A stretch of 32,269 nucleotides of DNA from a bacterium (lineage in GTDB: Bacteria > Patescibacteriota > Patescibacteriia > Patescibacteriales > UBA12465), in NCBI GenBank assembly GCA_021806615.1, contig JAJZRB010000009.1, forward strand, positions 1-32,269, in the 5' to 3' direction. The notes under the pieces were generated by a model that was not told the DNA's origin, made no database searches, and saw nothing but the letters and a program-made list of their open reading frames with translations. Position 1 is the first letter of the stretch; every line of letters starts with the position of its first letter. Below, piece after piece: positions 1 through 9,029 of the stretch. A program made the position numbers and the translations under genes.

Positions 1-41
1 AAGTAGAAATAAAAAATTAAAATAATTCTTGCTTACGATAT

Positions 42-464
42 CTAAAAAATATCAATTTTTTTGGATAACCTATTCTCTGCAAATTGATGGAAGTTATATC
101 CTGATAAAAAACTTACTAAAAAAATCGCAAATATATTTTTAATCGTCTCCTGGAGATCAAACGCTAAATAAATAATTATGAATACCAAAAGTCCAGTTAT
201 TCCGCCCATGATGGGTCTGCATAAATACCACCAAACCCATCGCTCAAAATTGAATTTTCTGTTCTCATCGAGATTTTCAGCGATGCTTTGATAGAAGCCT
301 CTCGACATATACACAACACTTCCCAGAATACCAGAAAAAATTGATACCACAATCGTTTTTGTTAGATAAGTTGAGAAAAAAATATTTGCATACGCACAAT
401 ATATTCCTAACAAGGACAGGGCCAAGAAAAAAATAAGAATTAGAAATATAACGAATTTTTTCAT
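42..464 (-). CDS. small multi-TM membrane protein, function unknown
   Basis: 140-aa ORF with several hydrophobic segments; 'WWYLCRPIMGGITGLLVFIIIYLAF' motif; ends 4 bp from the upstream MBL gene. Confidence 0.7.
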   Translation of the reverse strand: MKKFVIFLILIFFLALSLLGIYCAYANIFFSTYLTKTIVVSIFSGILGSVVYMSRGFYQSIAENLDENRKFNFERWVWWYLCRPIMGGITGLLVFIIIYLAFDLQETIKNIFAIFLVSFLSGYNFHQFAENRLSKKIDIF

Positions 465-468
465 ATTG

Positions 469-1521
469 TTATTCTTCTACTCTATTATGAAAAGGCTCCT
501 CAATAGCCGCACTCCATCCCCGCTCTGGCGCATTATGTCTATGTGAAATGCTGTTTCCTCTGTTTACATAAACTTTCGTGCCATGTTTCTTTAAACCGTT
601 GGTTACTTTTTTAGAAGGATGTTTGGGGGAATCCTGAGAAGCTGAGATAAACGCCGTAGCAGCTTTTATCCTTTTCAATAATTTGCTGCTAATGTTGTGT
701 TTGCTACCGTGATGAGGAACATCTAGAAAAGCTAAATCGGTTAAAGTGTTCCCCTGGCTCTCGGCGTAATCAACGGCGAGAGACAGTCCCGTTTTTCCTG
801 CATCACCTGTAAACAACAATTTATGGCCATCAATATTAAATAATATAACTGTGCTAGTATTATTTTCTGGCGATGTCTCCTCTTCATCGTTGTCCAGAAG
901 ATCAATTCCAAAATTATCCTCAATCCATTTTATGCCTTCTTTTACTAATCTTGGTAACGGGGCTAAGAATCCTAAGCCCTTTGCTGGCGCAGGACAAGCT
1001 TTAAATAATGGAAGCAATTGCTCATAGTACTCCTTCGAGGGTCCTAAAATATGTATGCCTCCCTGATAACCATTTACTCCTTGAAATGGTTCAATAATTT
1101 GTATTCCCTTTTTTGTCGCCAAGGCTTCCAGATCACTAGCATTTTGCAAGGATTTTTCTAATCTATCTTCTAGCCCTGATGCTGTTATTCGACCATCCTT
1201 AAATAAGTTTTTTATTTCTTCCGCGTGTTCCCATGGTTTGTGCATCAACAATAATTGCACATTTAGATTATCTAGCACTTCGTAAAGTCCCGATGCATGA
1301 TCAGCGTCTGGGTGTGTCGATATAGCTATATCGACTTTATCAGTTCGATAAAAAATTCGGATATGTTCTACTAATTTCTGACCTGATTCTTTAAAACCTC
1401 CGTCAACTACAATAACCACTTGTTCGTCTCTAGAACCCGACAAATTTCCAAATCTTATAGCAATTGCGTCTCCACTTTTTTCACCATTCCCGACTGGAAT
1501 GTAGTCTACTTCATACCCCAT
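469..1521 (-). CDS. ComEC/Rec2-like metallo-beta-lactamase-fold hydrolase
   Basis: HxDxDH motif (STHPDADHASGL), LLFTGDAG, DVPHHGSKH motifs; no ComEC TM domain. Confidence 0.85.
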   Translation of the reverse strand: MGYEVDYIPVGNGEKSGDAIAIRFGNLSGSRDEQVVIVVDGGFKESGQKLVEHIRIFYRTDKVDIAISTHPDADHASGLYEVLDNLNVQLLLMHKPWEHAEEIKNLFKDGRITASGLEDRLEKSLQNASDLEALATKKGIQIIEPFQGVNGYQGGIHILGPSKEYYEQLLPLFKACPAPAKGLGFLAPLPRLVKEGIKWIEDNFGIDLLDNDEEETSPENNTSTVILFNIDGHKLLFTGDAGKTGLSLAVDYAESQGNTLTDLAFLDVPHHGSKHNISSKLLKRIKAATAFISASQDSPKHPSKKVTNGLKKHGTKVYVNRGNSISHRHNAPERGWSAAIEEPFHNRVEE

Positions 1522-1583
1522 ATTATTTTTGATTAAATACTATCCCCTAAGCGCGGGGCTGATTCCTCGTCCTCAGATAAGAT

Positions 1584-2711
1584 CTACTGATTTTGTTTAA
1601 TTATCTGATTCCAAAGCCTTTTTTGTTCTGCCTTAATCACTATATCTTTATTTAGGTTGTCTGCGTATTTATTTAAAAATACATCAGTATTATTTAATAA
1701 CCTTAAATAATACTTCAATGAATGTATTATCCCATTTACTATTACCTGGCAGCCATGTCTTTTTTCTATTAGGATCGTAGATTTAAGTATCTTTCTAGAT
1801 TCGTCGATACTGGAACCTTTTGTAGAGAGTAAGTAGTATCTATTTGTCGGGTATTTTTTAAATTTATCATAAGCATCTAAAACCATTCGTTCGGTTATCG
1901 GCTTACCATATTTTACCTCGACACCCTCAAACGGCACTCCGTCTTTATCTACTACTTCGATATCGCCGATGTCTCCAGATCTATAGTCAGCCGAAGTATG
2001 GCTCCCTAGTGGTAAAAGTTTTTTCCCTTCGAACCTTTTTAATTCAACAATCATGCATTCATATACTGAATAAATAGCCAAAACTGGTAAACGTGCGGTA
2101 CCAACCACAGAACTTTTATCAAAGTGTTCTTCTAACATTCTTACTATTTTATCAATAGAAAATTTAGATTTATCATCAATCTTCGTAATGCGTACATGGT
2201 TATGTTCTCTCATTAAGATCATCCCTTGAAATAGATACATTAAATAATCCTTAGGGGACGCTTTTTTATTTTCAATATAATCTAGTAATAACAAAAAAGC
2301 TGATTTTAATTTCGGCGGAGTAATTTTCCCTCTATATTTGAGATCGTAAGGCGAGTTCTGCTCAAAAGATCTGGTAAGCCACCCACTTTCAACCATAGCG
2401 GAAAACTTCTTTAATTTCATAAATGGTGTGATATATCGAGTATCAAGAGTTCTTCCGGAATATCCGTTTTCGAGATTTGACTGATGAAATCTAATATCCT
2501 GCTTCGGATCGACAATTTTATGACAAAGACTAGTTATAAGTACGGTAAGCACAGCTTTTCTTCGTTCGCTATATTCAAGGACTGTCTTTAAAGATTCTAA
2601 TTCTGGCGGGGTAATTTTTGCTGGAAAAAAAATTTTGTTTTTGTTGGATCTAAGCAGCTGACTCGAGCGTGCATAAATTTCATTTAGCACTTGCAAATGT
2701 TTAGCGGACAT
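1584..2711 (-). CDS. type II restriction endonuclease, probably SacI family
   Basis: 'GYSGRTLDTRYITPFMKLKKFSAMVESGWLTRSFEQ' resembles the SacI family; PD-(D/E)xK-like 'GDIGDIEVV...GVEVKYGKP'; adjacent to an m5C methyltransferase. Confidence 0.7.
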   Translation of the reverse strand: MSAKHLQVLNEIYARSSQLLRSNKNKIFFPAKITPPELESLKTVLEYSERRKAVLTVLITSLCHKIVDPKQDIRFHQSNLENGYSGRTLDTRYITPFMKLKKFSAMVESGWLTRSFEQNSPYDLKYRGKITPPKLKSAFLLLLDYIENKKASPKDYLMYLFQGMILMREHNHVRITKIDDKSKFSIDKIVRMLEEHFDKSSVVGTARLPVLAIYSVYECMIVELKRFEGKKLLPLGSHTSADYRSGDIGDIEVVDKDGVPFEGVEVKYGKPITERMVLDAYDKFKKYPTNRYYLLSTKGSSIDESRKILKSTILIEKRHGCQVIVNGIIHSLKYYLRLLNNTDVFLNKYADNLNKDIVIKAEQKRLWNQIIKQNQ

Positions 2712-2712
2712 A

Positions 2713-3702
2713 TTAAAAAAGTTGATTAATAATTTCCCGGGCCAGCCTTTCCATCATGGGTACGCAGACCGAGTTTCCTATTTGTTGGTATAGTCTACCA
2801 TTTGTACTATACTTTTTAAAATTACCTGGAAATCCCATTAAAGAGAAGCACTCATCAATGGTTAATTTTCTTACCTTCCCTTTATGCAGAATAAAAAATC
2901 TTCCTGAAGTTTCCTGCGAGGGGATAGTGGGATGGGTTCCTTCTGACGAATAGATTCTATTTGGCTGCTTGTGAACTCTAGAAAGGTTAATTGTATTTGC
3001 CCGCACGCCATTTTTTCTGATTGATTTATTTCTATATCCAGCGAAAATTAACCCTGATTCCTGAGTTTTTGGATCATCAATTAGTGTGTATTCAGTGGGG
3101 TCTAAATATTCAAAATTTCCTTTTTCTTGCAGTATATCTTTAACGAGAACTGGTTTCTGTTTTTCTATCTTGGAAAAATCAAATATTTTTTTCTTGCTGC
3201 CAACGATAATTATTCGCTCCCGATTTTGAGCCGTGCTAAAATCTTTTGCGTTTAAAACCTTCCAATTAGTCTTGTATCCAAGGTCCTGTAATTGTTTGAG
3301 AATTACCTGAAGAGTTCTACCGGCATCATGATGCCTTAAATGTTTAACATTTTCCAAAAAAACTACATCTGGTTTTTTCTTTTTGATTATTCTTAGAATA
3401 TCAAAAAATAAAGTTCCACGTACGTCTTCAAAACCTCTTTGTAGACCACATATACTAAATGGCTGGCAAGGAAATCCTGCTGTTAGTATATTATGATCTG
3501 GAACCTCAGTTTCCTTAATTTTTGTTATATCGCCTTTTGGCCATTCTTTAAAATTTAAATAATATGTCTTCTGACACTCCGAATCTATTTCGGAACTAAA
3601 AACACAGTCAGCGCCAGCTTTTTCAAAACCCAATCTTATTCCCCCTATGCCGGCGAATAAATCGATAAATTTAATATCTTTGCTTTTTTTTGTTTTTTTC
3701 AT
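2713..3702 (-). CDS. DNA (cytosine-5)-methyltransferase
   Basis: Motif I DLFAGIGGIRLGF, motif IV GFPCQPFS, ENVKHLRHHD, QxRxR-like region (AQNRERIIIVG), 'RLYQQIGNSVCVPMM'. Confidence 0.97.
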   Translation of the reverse strand: MKKTKKSKDIKFIDLFAGIGGIRLGFEKAGADCVFSSEIDSECQKTYYLNFKEWPKGDITKIKETEVPDHNILTAGFPCQPFSICGLQRGFEDVRGTLFFDILRIIKKKKPDVVFLENVKHLRHHDAGRTLQVILKQLQDLGYKTNWKVLNAKDFSTAQNRERIIIVGSKKKIFDFSKIEKQKPVLVKDILQEKGNFEYLDPTEYTLIDDPKTQESGLIFAGYRNKSIRKNGVRANTINLSRVHKQPNRIYSSEGTHPTIPSQETSGRFFILHKGKVRKLTIDECFSLMGFPGNFKKYSTNGRLYQQIGNSVCVPMMERLAREIINQLF

Positions 3703-3830
3703 GAGAGTAAGTATATTTATATGATACCTCTATAATCTCTTTATTTCAATAAGATTGCAATAATTGAGACCTGGTCTTGTAATTCGGTTTTGTTTCGGTT
3801 ATACTTACAATATACCAAATATTTAAACCT

Positions 3831-4439
3831 ATGTCTACACTCACAAAGAGACAAGTACAAATTCGTGATTATATTGCTCAATATAGCGAAAAATATGGAT
3901 ATGCGCCCTCTCTAATTGAGATAAGAGATAAATTTGGAATATCAACTATTTCCACAGTTCACGAACATATCACTAATTTGATAAATAAAGGGGTCTTAAA
4001 ACGAGCCAAGGGGGTGGCCAGAAGCCTAGAACTGGTTAAGATGCAGATCCGGGATGATTTAATGTCCGTTCCATTAGTTGGTATAATAGCTGCCGGCCAA
4101 CCAATTGAAGCGATAGAGATACCAAACGAAGCTGTCGAAATAGCCAGAGATAGACGATTTCAGGACGGCGAACTTTACGCTTTAAAAGTAAAAGGCAATT
4201 CAATGATTGGGGACGGGATATTCGACGGAGACTTCGCTATTATCAAAAGACAAGAGTGGGCCGATAACGGAGATACCGCCGTAGCGATCATCGACGATAA
4301 CGAGGCCACTCTTAAAAAATTTTACAAAGAAAAAGGACGAATAAGATTACAACCGGCCAATCCAGTTTTTGAACCCATATTTAGGAAAAACGTGGAGATA
4401 CGCGGTATAGTGGTAAAAATATTAAGAAATTATAAATAG
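3831..4439 (+). CDS. lexA: LexA repressor (S24 autoprotease)
   Basis: N-terminal wHTH 'LTKRQVQIRDYIAQYSEKYGYAPSLIEI'; cleavage site AAG; GNSMI Ser; 'ATLKKFY' Lys. Confidence 0.95.
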   Translation: MSTLTKRQVQIRDYIAQYSEKYGYAPSLIEIRDKFGISTISTVHEHITNLINKGVLKRAKGVARSLELVKMQIRDDLMSVPLVGIIAAGQPIEAIEIPNEAVEIARDRRFQDGELYALKVKGNSMIGDGIFDGDFAIIKRQEWADNGDTAVAIIDDNEATLKKFYKEKGRIRLQPANPVFEPIFRKNVEIRGIVVKILRNYK

Positions 4440-4509
4440 TATTTGTTCCCGGTAACGCCAGCAAGAAAAAAAACTCGGAGCCTTTCTTTTGTATTCTTGG
4501 TTTAGCTCA

Positions 4510-4572
4510 CCTTAATCGCTCTCCGTTTGCAAATCTAGTAACAGGTTTGTAGCCGGGGAGGCGGATTAAGGT
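4510..4572. promoter_or_regulatory. long imperfect hairpin (possible leader RNA or structured element)
   Basis: ccttaatcgctctccg pairs with cggggaggcggattaagg; inner gcaaatc/ggtttgt. Confidence 0.5.
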
Positions 4573-4610
4573 CGGACGCTTCCATTAATTCATTAGATAA
4601 CTTCAAGTCT

Positions 4611-4778
4611 ATGCCTACAATCAAAGTAAGCACGGGGGAAAAGGCGAGAGTGTCGGGCCAATACCGGCCGGCAGGCTCGAGGAAAGAGATTACTCTTTCA
4701 CGAGGAGATCGCGTTCCACCGTATGACGGCGAAGCCAAGAAATTTACCTTAGTCGACCCGACTAAGCATAAAAACTAG
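4611..4778 (+). CDS. 55-aa small protein, YjzC-like (missed by the 60-aa ORF cutoff)
   Basis: ATG..TAG translates MPTIKVSTGEKARVSGQYRPAGSRKEITLSRGDRVPPYDGEAKKFTLVDPTKHKN; GEKA..G.Y......I.L..GDR.PP pattern. Confidence 0.6.
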   Translation: MPTIKVSTGEKARVSGQYRPAGSRKEITLSRGDRVPPYDGEAKKFTLVDPTKHKN

Positions 4779-4906
4779 GCTTCTCTGCTCTTGCTGGCAT
4801 TTCTGGGAATAAAAATCTTTAGAAAATAAATTTTTTCTTTAGATTTTTTTTAGATTTATTTAAGGTTGAATATGTTAACATATGCTAAAAAATAATTTAC
4901 ATATTT

Positions 4907-5722
4907 ATGACCTTAAAATCCGAGAAGCTAAAACAGACCATGCTGGAACTGACCGGCCTGTTTCGCAGCGAAAGAAATATCTTTCAAAAATTTGTCATAG
5001 TTTATCGGTATATAGGTCTAATCAACCATACTCCCATAGCCAAGGGGGTGCTTCAGAAAATATTTGACGACGCGGCCGAGGCCATGGGCAAAGCCGAACT
5101 GGACTGCCAGGACAGGAATAATTTTTTGAACATCAAAAATGAAGCTGCATGCTCAAACGATTTTTGGATATACTATGGCAATTTGGAGATCATATACGGA
5201 AAGATGAAACGCCTGAAGGCTTGCCGCGAAGGAGACAAGAAAGAATTCGAAGATCTGTGCCGGCTATTTTCAAAACCATATTCAAAAGAAATGCTGGAAT
5301 TATCTTTCAAAGTGGTAAACAGCAACATATTCGACCGTCTGGATCAGGAAATATTTTTTAACGAAACTGACAACGAAGGCAAAACCTGGTTCGACGAGAA
5401 GAATAGCATTTTATACGTCAAAGGCGAGCGCATACCTATAGACCGGACCGGAAAGACTACCAACGCCCACAAGCTGCTGCGACATATTTTTATAACCAAC
5501 AAAGACAATCTGAATGACGAATTCTTCTATTCGGAAATAGCCTTCGACGAGTTCGAAGACATGGAGTATAAAAAAGACAAGAACGGCTGGAAAAAATATT
5601 TTACCGCCTGCGAGAAAATAAGGGATAAGATCCTGGCCAATACGAGGGATAAGATAACAAACTTTTTAATTTTCAATACCGGCAAGAAGGGACGGATAAA
5701 GATCAATTCCGACTATATCTAA
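4907..5722 (+). CDS. hypothetical protein with C-terminal winged-helix-like region
   Basis: 271-aa ORF; C-terminus 'AHKLLRHIFITNKD...WKKYFTACEKIRDKI..FLIFNTGKKGRIKINSDYI' resembles a wHTH domain seen in CPR proteins. Confidence 0.6.
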   Translation: MTLKSEKLKQTMLELTGLFRSERNIFQKFVIVYRYIGLINHTPIAKGVLQKIFDDAAEAMGKAELDCQDRNNFLNIKNEAACSNDFWIYYGNLEIIYGKMKRLKACREGDKKEFEDLCRLFSKPYSKEMLELSFKVVNSNIFDRLDQEIFFNETDNEGKTWFDEKNSILYVKGERIPIDRTGKTTNAHKLLRHIFITNKDNLNDEFFYSEIAFDEFEDMEYKKDKNGWKKYFTACEKIRDKILANTRDKITNFLIFNTGKKGRIKINSDYI

Positions 5723-5744
5723 TATTAAAAGAAAAACACCTAAA

Positions 5745-5768
5745 ATCTTCAGCTGAATCTTCAGCTGA
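5745..5768. repeat. tandem 12-bp repeat atcttcagctga x2 containing palindrome TTCAGCTGAA
   Basis: direct reading of the sequence. Confidence 0.85.
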
Positions 5769-5794
5769 GAGTTGCTGAACATGATTAGTTTACA

Positions 5795-5838
5795 ATAGCC
5801 TCATAGCAATATGGGGCTTTTTATTTAGCCCCGGCTAT
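5795..5838. promoter_or_regulatory. nested inverted repeats (terminator or phage replication-origin structure)
   Basis: outer ATAGCC/GGCTAT, inner GGGGCT-ttttattt-AGCCCC. Confidence 0.55.
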
Positions 5839-5890
5839 CGCCACATAAAGGTCGAGGGCGCATTAAATCATTAAAGCAAATAATAAACCT

Positions 5891-6160
5891 ATGTTTATCT
5901 TAAAAGGAACAATCAAGGACGATAAGAACGAAAAATTCACCCGCAAGGACGGAACGCCGGGCGAAAAGCGGCTTGTCTACATCGAGCCGGAAGGCAGCAT
6001 CTATCCGGTTCCCGTTGACGTTCCGCTGGACGCCAAGCTCGGCAAGACCGGCGAAAAGACGGAAATCAAAGTCGACATCTTCCCTTTCTATTTCGCAGAG
6101 GGCAAGAGGCGCCGGGCCTACCTCTCGATCTACATCCCTAAGCCGGAAAACGGCAGATAG
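5891..6160 (+). CDS. putative ssDNA-binding protein (gene V position)
   Basis: 89 aa, beta-rich small basic protein in gV position upstream of the coat genes; homology not verified. Confidence 0.55.
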   Translation: MFILKGTIKDDKNEKFTRKDGTPGEKRLVYIEPEGSIYPVPVDVPLDAKLGKTGEKTEIKVDIFPFYFAEGKRRRAYLSIYIPKPENGR

Positions 6161-6172
6161 CTAATAAACCCT

Positions 6173-6334
6173 ATGGACATAATAACCGCCACAACGACCG
6201 CGACTTCGACGGTCTATCGTCTCACAGACGAAGCCCTGGACCTGATCAACTTCAACTATCAGCTCCTCGTATTTTTCGCCTGCATCTTCATCGGCCTCGG
6301 CGCGTTGTTCATAGTCCTTAACATCTTCGACTGA
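6173..6334 (+). CDS. 53-aa single-TM protein, possible minor coat protein
   Basis: MDIITATTTATSTVYRLTDEALDLINFNYQLLVFFACIFIGLGALFIVLNIFD; between gV-like and coat genes. Confidence 0.65.
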   Translation: MDIITATTTATSTVYRLTDEALDLINFNYQLLVFFACIFIGLGALFIVLNIFD

Positions 6335-6335
6335 T

Positions 6336-6440
6336 ATGAACGCCGCCGTCATAAATTTCTTTTATGCCCTGGGCACCGCACTCGTCCCTGCCCTGGCGAT
6401 CGCCTTAATCCTCAAGTTATTTGTAGGAATCAGCAGATAA
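6336..6440 (+). CDS. 34-aa single-TM protein, pVII/pIX-like
   Basis: MNAAVINFFYALGTALVPALAIALILKLFVGISR; 1 bp after the previous stop. Confidence 0.6.
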   Translation: MNAAVINFFYALGTALVPALAIALILKLFVGISR

Positions 6441-6447
6441 TAAAATT

Positions 6448-6591
6448 ATGTGTTCCGCAATGATACAAGCCGCAAATTCATGCTACATAGACAACTGGGC
6501 CGCAATCGCAAAGGTCCTGTCTTCAAGCGTGGTGATGGGATTGTTCGTCGGAATAACGGTCGGCATAATTTTATTATTTCTTAAAAAATAA
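6448..6591 (+). CDS. 47-aa single-TM protein, minor coat candidate
   Basis: MCSAMIQAANSCYIDNWAAIAKVLSSSVVMGLFVGITVGIILLFLKK. Confidence 0.6.
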   Translation: MCSAMIQAANSCYIDNWAAIAKVLSSSVVMGLFVGITVGIILLFLKK

Positions 6592-6606
6592 CTTAAAGCT
6601 AAATCT

Positions 6607-6846
6607 ATGCTTAAGAAAACCAAAATCGGATTGATGGCATTGCTGGGGACTGTCGGCATGGCCGCGACCACTGCTTTCGCCGCCGTGGATCCGGATATCG
6701 CTTCCACGACCAGCGGCATGTCGACGACCGTCAAAGACAACTTGATGGGCGTCTTGATCAGCAACCTGCCGACCATAGTGATCGTGGGCGTGGCGGTGCT
6801 CGCGATAGGGTTCATCTGGAGACTGTTCCGCCGGTTCGCCAAATAG
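6607..6846 (+). CDS. major coat protein (pVIII-like)
   Basis: 79 aa: signal peptide ending AFA, acidic amphipathic segment, one TM, basic C-terminus WRLFRRFAK. Confidence 0.85.
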   Translation: MLKKTKIGLMALLGTVGMAATTAFAAVDPDIASTTSGMSTTVKDNLMGVLISNLPTIVIVGVAVLAIGFIWRLFRRFAK

Positions 6847-6913
6847 CCGTCAGGCCGTCCCAGTTCCCCCGCTGGGGCGGCTTACACGGCCATTTGGCCC
6901 TAATCAGCTTCAT

Positions 6914-9025
6914 ATGTCCAAACTAACTAAATTATTACCAGTCCTCGCCATCCTATCCATCTTTTGCCTTCCTAAGCAGTCCGCAGCATCTTCCGGAATA
7001 TACCTGGATAGCACCGGCTACAGCTACAAGCAGAACGCCGACGACGGGAACGGAAACTTCACCTTTTCCAATACGATCAGCCAGACCTGCGAAAACGGTT
7101 TTCTTATGGCCATCATCTCTACCTGGGCCGACGGCAACGGCTGGGACAGCGTCGCCTACGGCGGCGTGCAGATGGCGGACAGCGGCATCGGGAGCCAGGC
7201 GTATGTCGGCCAAACTCGCCATATGCGCTGGCAGACTTTTGTCCTTGCTAACCCGCCGCTCGGAACGAGGAATTTCCACTTCCGCAACACCCGCGGCCAG
7301 TATTCCGACCCGGCGACCATAGTGCTAAAAGCGTTCTGCAACGTAGACCAGGAACATCCGCTCGATTTCGTGCGCGGCGGCTTAAGCAATTACAGCGGGA
7401 ACGGAATAGGCAGCGGCTATTTCAACATCACCAACGACAACAGCCTTGTCTTATTCAACTACATACTCGCGACCGGCGGCACCGTAACGGGAACACCAGG
7501 ATTTTCTTCGACCTCATTGAACGCTTACGACGCTTACGGCACCCAGATATATAACTTCTTCATGGCGACCGTCGACCATAAGACGGAATTCGATTACTAC
7601 TATGTCGGCGGAACGGATACGGACTGGGCGAGATCGCTCGACGTATATGTCCTGAATGCTGCAGCGCCAAGCTCAAATGTCCATATAAGCGGCTACTCCA
7701 TCGACTCCCTCGGAAACGTTAGCCTGGACGGAACCTGCCGCGTCATCGGAACCGGCCAGTCGAATATAGACATATACCGGAACGTGCCGGCCGACCCAAA
7801 AATTATAGTAACGAGCTGCAACGGACAATCCGGCCAGCCGGGCACATTTTCGGCGACATATCCGGCGATCAGCTATGGAACTTCAACTCTTTTTGCGGTG
7901 GCCGTCATGGAAAATCCTTCGCTCAACCGCGACAGCGTTGAGATAAGCCGCGCACTACCGCCATCCCATATAACGATACTGGAGCCGATGGGTGGCATGT
8001 CCATCCGCGGCCGGACCGTGGAATTAGCCGGAATCTGCGAGCCTTACTATGTCTCCGGCCTGAAGCCGGAAGACGCAAAGCTCAGCACCTTGGCGCTGAC
8101 CAGCGATTTTTCTCCCGGCATGCAGGGGCCGATCATGGATGAGCCTTCCTGTACCTGCGAGCCGGATCCGAACAATTTTCTCTGGGGCGCTTTCGACTGC
8201 TTCTATACTTCGAAGGACTACACGACAAAAAGAGTCTATGTGGTAGATACGATGGACTACAGGAATTTCGATTCCCGCGATTTTTCTTTCAACGATTACA
8301 ATTCCTTCAATCTTTATCTCAATCCTTATTTCAACATCTCGACCGAATTCGGAGCGGAGGCGAAATTCAAGATATCGCCGGTCGAAATTTACGACACGCA
8401 AGGCTTCAACGTCAACGCCGTGCCGCTCGTCATCACATTCGACCAGGACGCGATGGCGTCTTCGACGAGCACCTCCTTCTATCTCTACGATTACACCGTC
8501 AGCACATCCTCGCCGACCGTATTGGCCTCGTCGACCATTTCCGGCCTCGGCTTGAACGGCGACCGGCAGATCGGCTACGAACTGGATCTGTCCATCCTCC
8601 ACACGCGGACGCTTTACGGAAAAGTAACGGACCAGAGCGGAAAAGTCCTCCAGGGCATGTCCATAATATTCAATTATCATCCGCTTTTCTTCCCGACCCC
8701 TCCCCTGGATTTCGGCGACATCTTCCCGCGGATCAAGAACGCCCTGAAGGACAAATTCATATTCCATCAGTTCTTCTATGCCTATGACACGCTTCTGGCC
8801 AATTTCACAAAGGTCGTGCCTGAAGTCGTTCCCCAGTTTCCGATGAAATTCATATCAGGCGACCAGCAGTATAACCTCACGATACCGGCGCTGGATTTTG
8901 AAAGCGCGCCGGTAAAATACTTCGCCCAGAACCTGCGGCCGATGGGCGACGGCCTGCTGTGGCTCGGATTCATCGTTTACATATTTTTCAGGATCATCGG
9001 GGCTTTCAGCCCGGACGACAAATAA
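6914..9025 (+). CDS. adsorption/adhesin protein (pIII-like)
   Basis: 703 aa with N-terminal signal peptide and C-terminal TM anchor (GLLWLGFIVYIFFRIIGAFSPDDK), between coat and VI-like genes. Confidence 0.75.
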   Translation: MSKLTKLLPVLAILSIFCLPKQSAASSGIYLDSTGYSYKQNADDGNGNFTFSNTISQTCENGFLMAIISTWADGNGWDSVAYGGVQMADSGIGSQAYVGQTRHMRWQTFVLANPPLGTRNFHFRNTRGQYSDPATIVLKAFCNVDQEHPLDFVRGGLSNYSGNGIGSGYFNITNDNSLVLFNYILATGGTVTGTPGFSSTSLNAYDAYGTQIYNFFMATVDHKTEFDYYYVGGTDTDWARSLDVYVLNAAAPSSNVHISGYSIDSLGNVSLDGTCRVIGTGQSNIDIYRNVPADPKIIVTSCNGQSGQPGTFSATYPAISYGTSTLFAVAVMENPSLNRDSVEISRALPPSHITILEPMGGMSIRGRTVELAGICEPYYVSGLKPEDAKLSTLALTSDFSPGMQGPIMDEPSCTCEPDPNNFLWGAFDCFYTSKDYTTKRVYVVDTMDYRNFDSRDFSFNDYNSFNLYLNPYFNISTEFGAEAKFKISPVEIYDTQGFNVNAVPLVITFDQDAMASSTSTSFYLYDYTVSTSSPTVLASSTISGLGLNGDRQIGYELDLSILHTRTLYGKVTDQSGKVLQGMSIIFNYHPLFFPTPPLDFGDIFPRIKNALKDKFIFHQFFYAYDTLLANFTKVVPEVVPQFPMKFISGDQQYNLTIPALDFESAPVKYFAQNLRPMGDGLLWLGFIVYIFFRIIGAFSPDDK

Positions 9026-9029
9026 CCAT

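Noticed and set aside
4440-4810. Possible tmRNA or RNase P RNA because of IR ends, hairpins and an internal small ORF
   Set aside because: No tRNA-like T-arm/CCA end and no GAGGAAAGTCC-type RNase P core; kept only as an unexplained structured island
6483-6842. 119-aa minus-strand ORF antisense to the coat genes
   Set aside because: Fully overlaps better-supported small coat ORFs; no recognisable motifs
8024-8767. 247-aa minus-strand ORF antisense to the adhesin gene
   Set aside because: Low-complexity Arg/Glu/Gly/Val-rich composition typical of a shadow ORF in GC-rich coding DNA; the + strand ORF has signal peptide and TM
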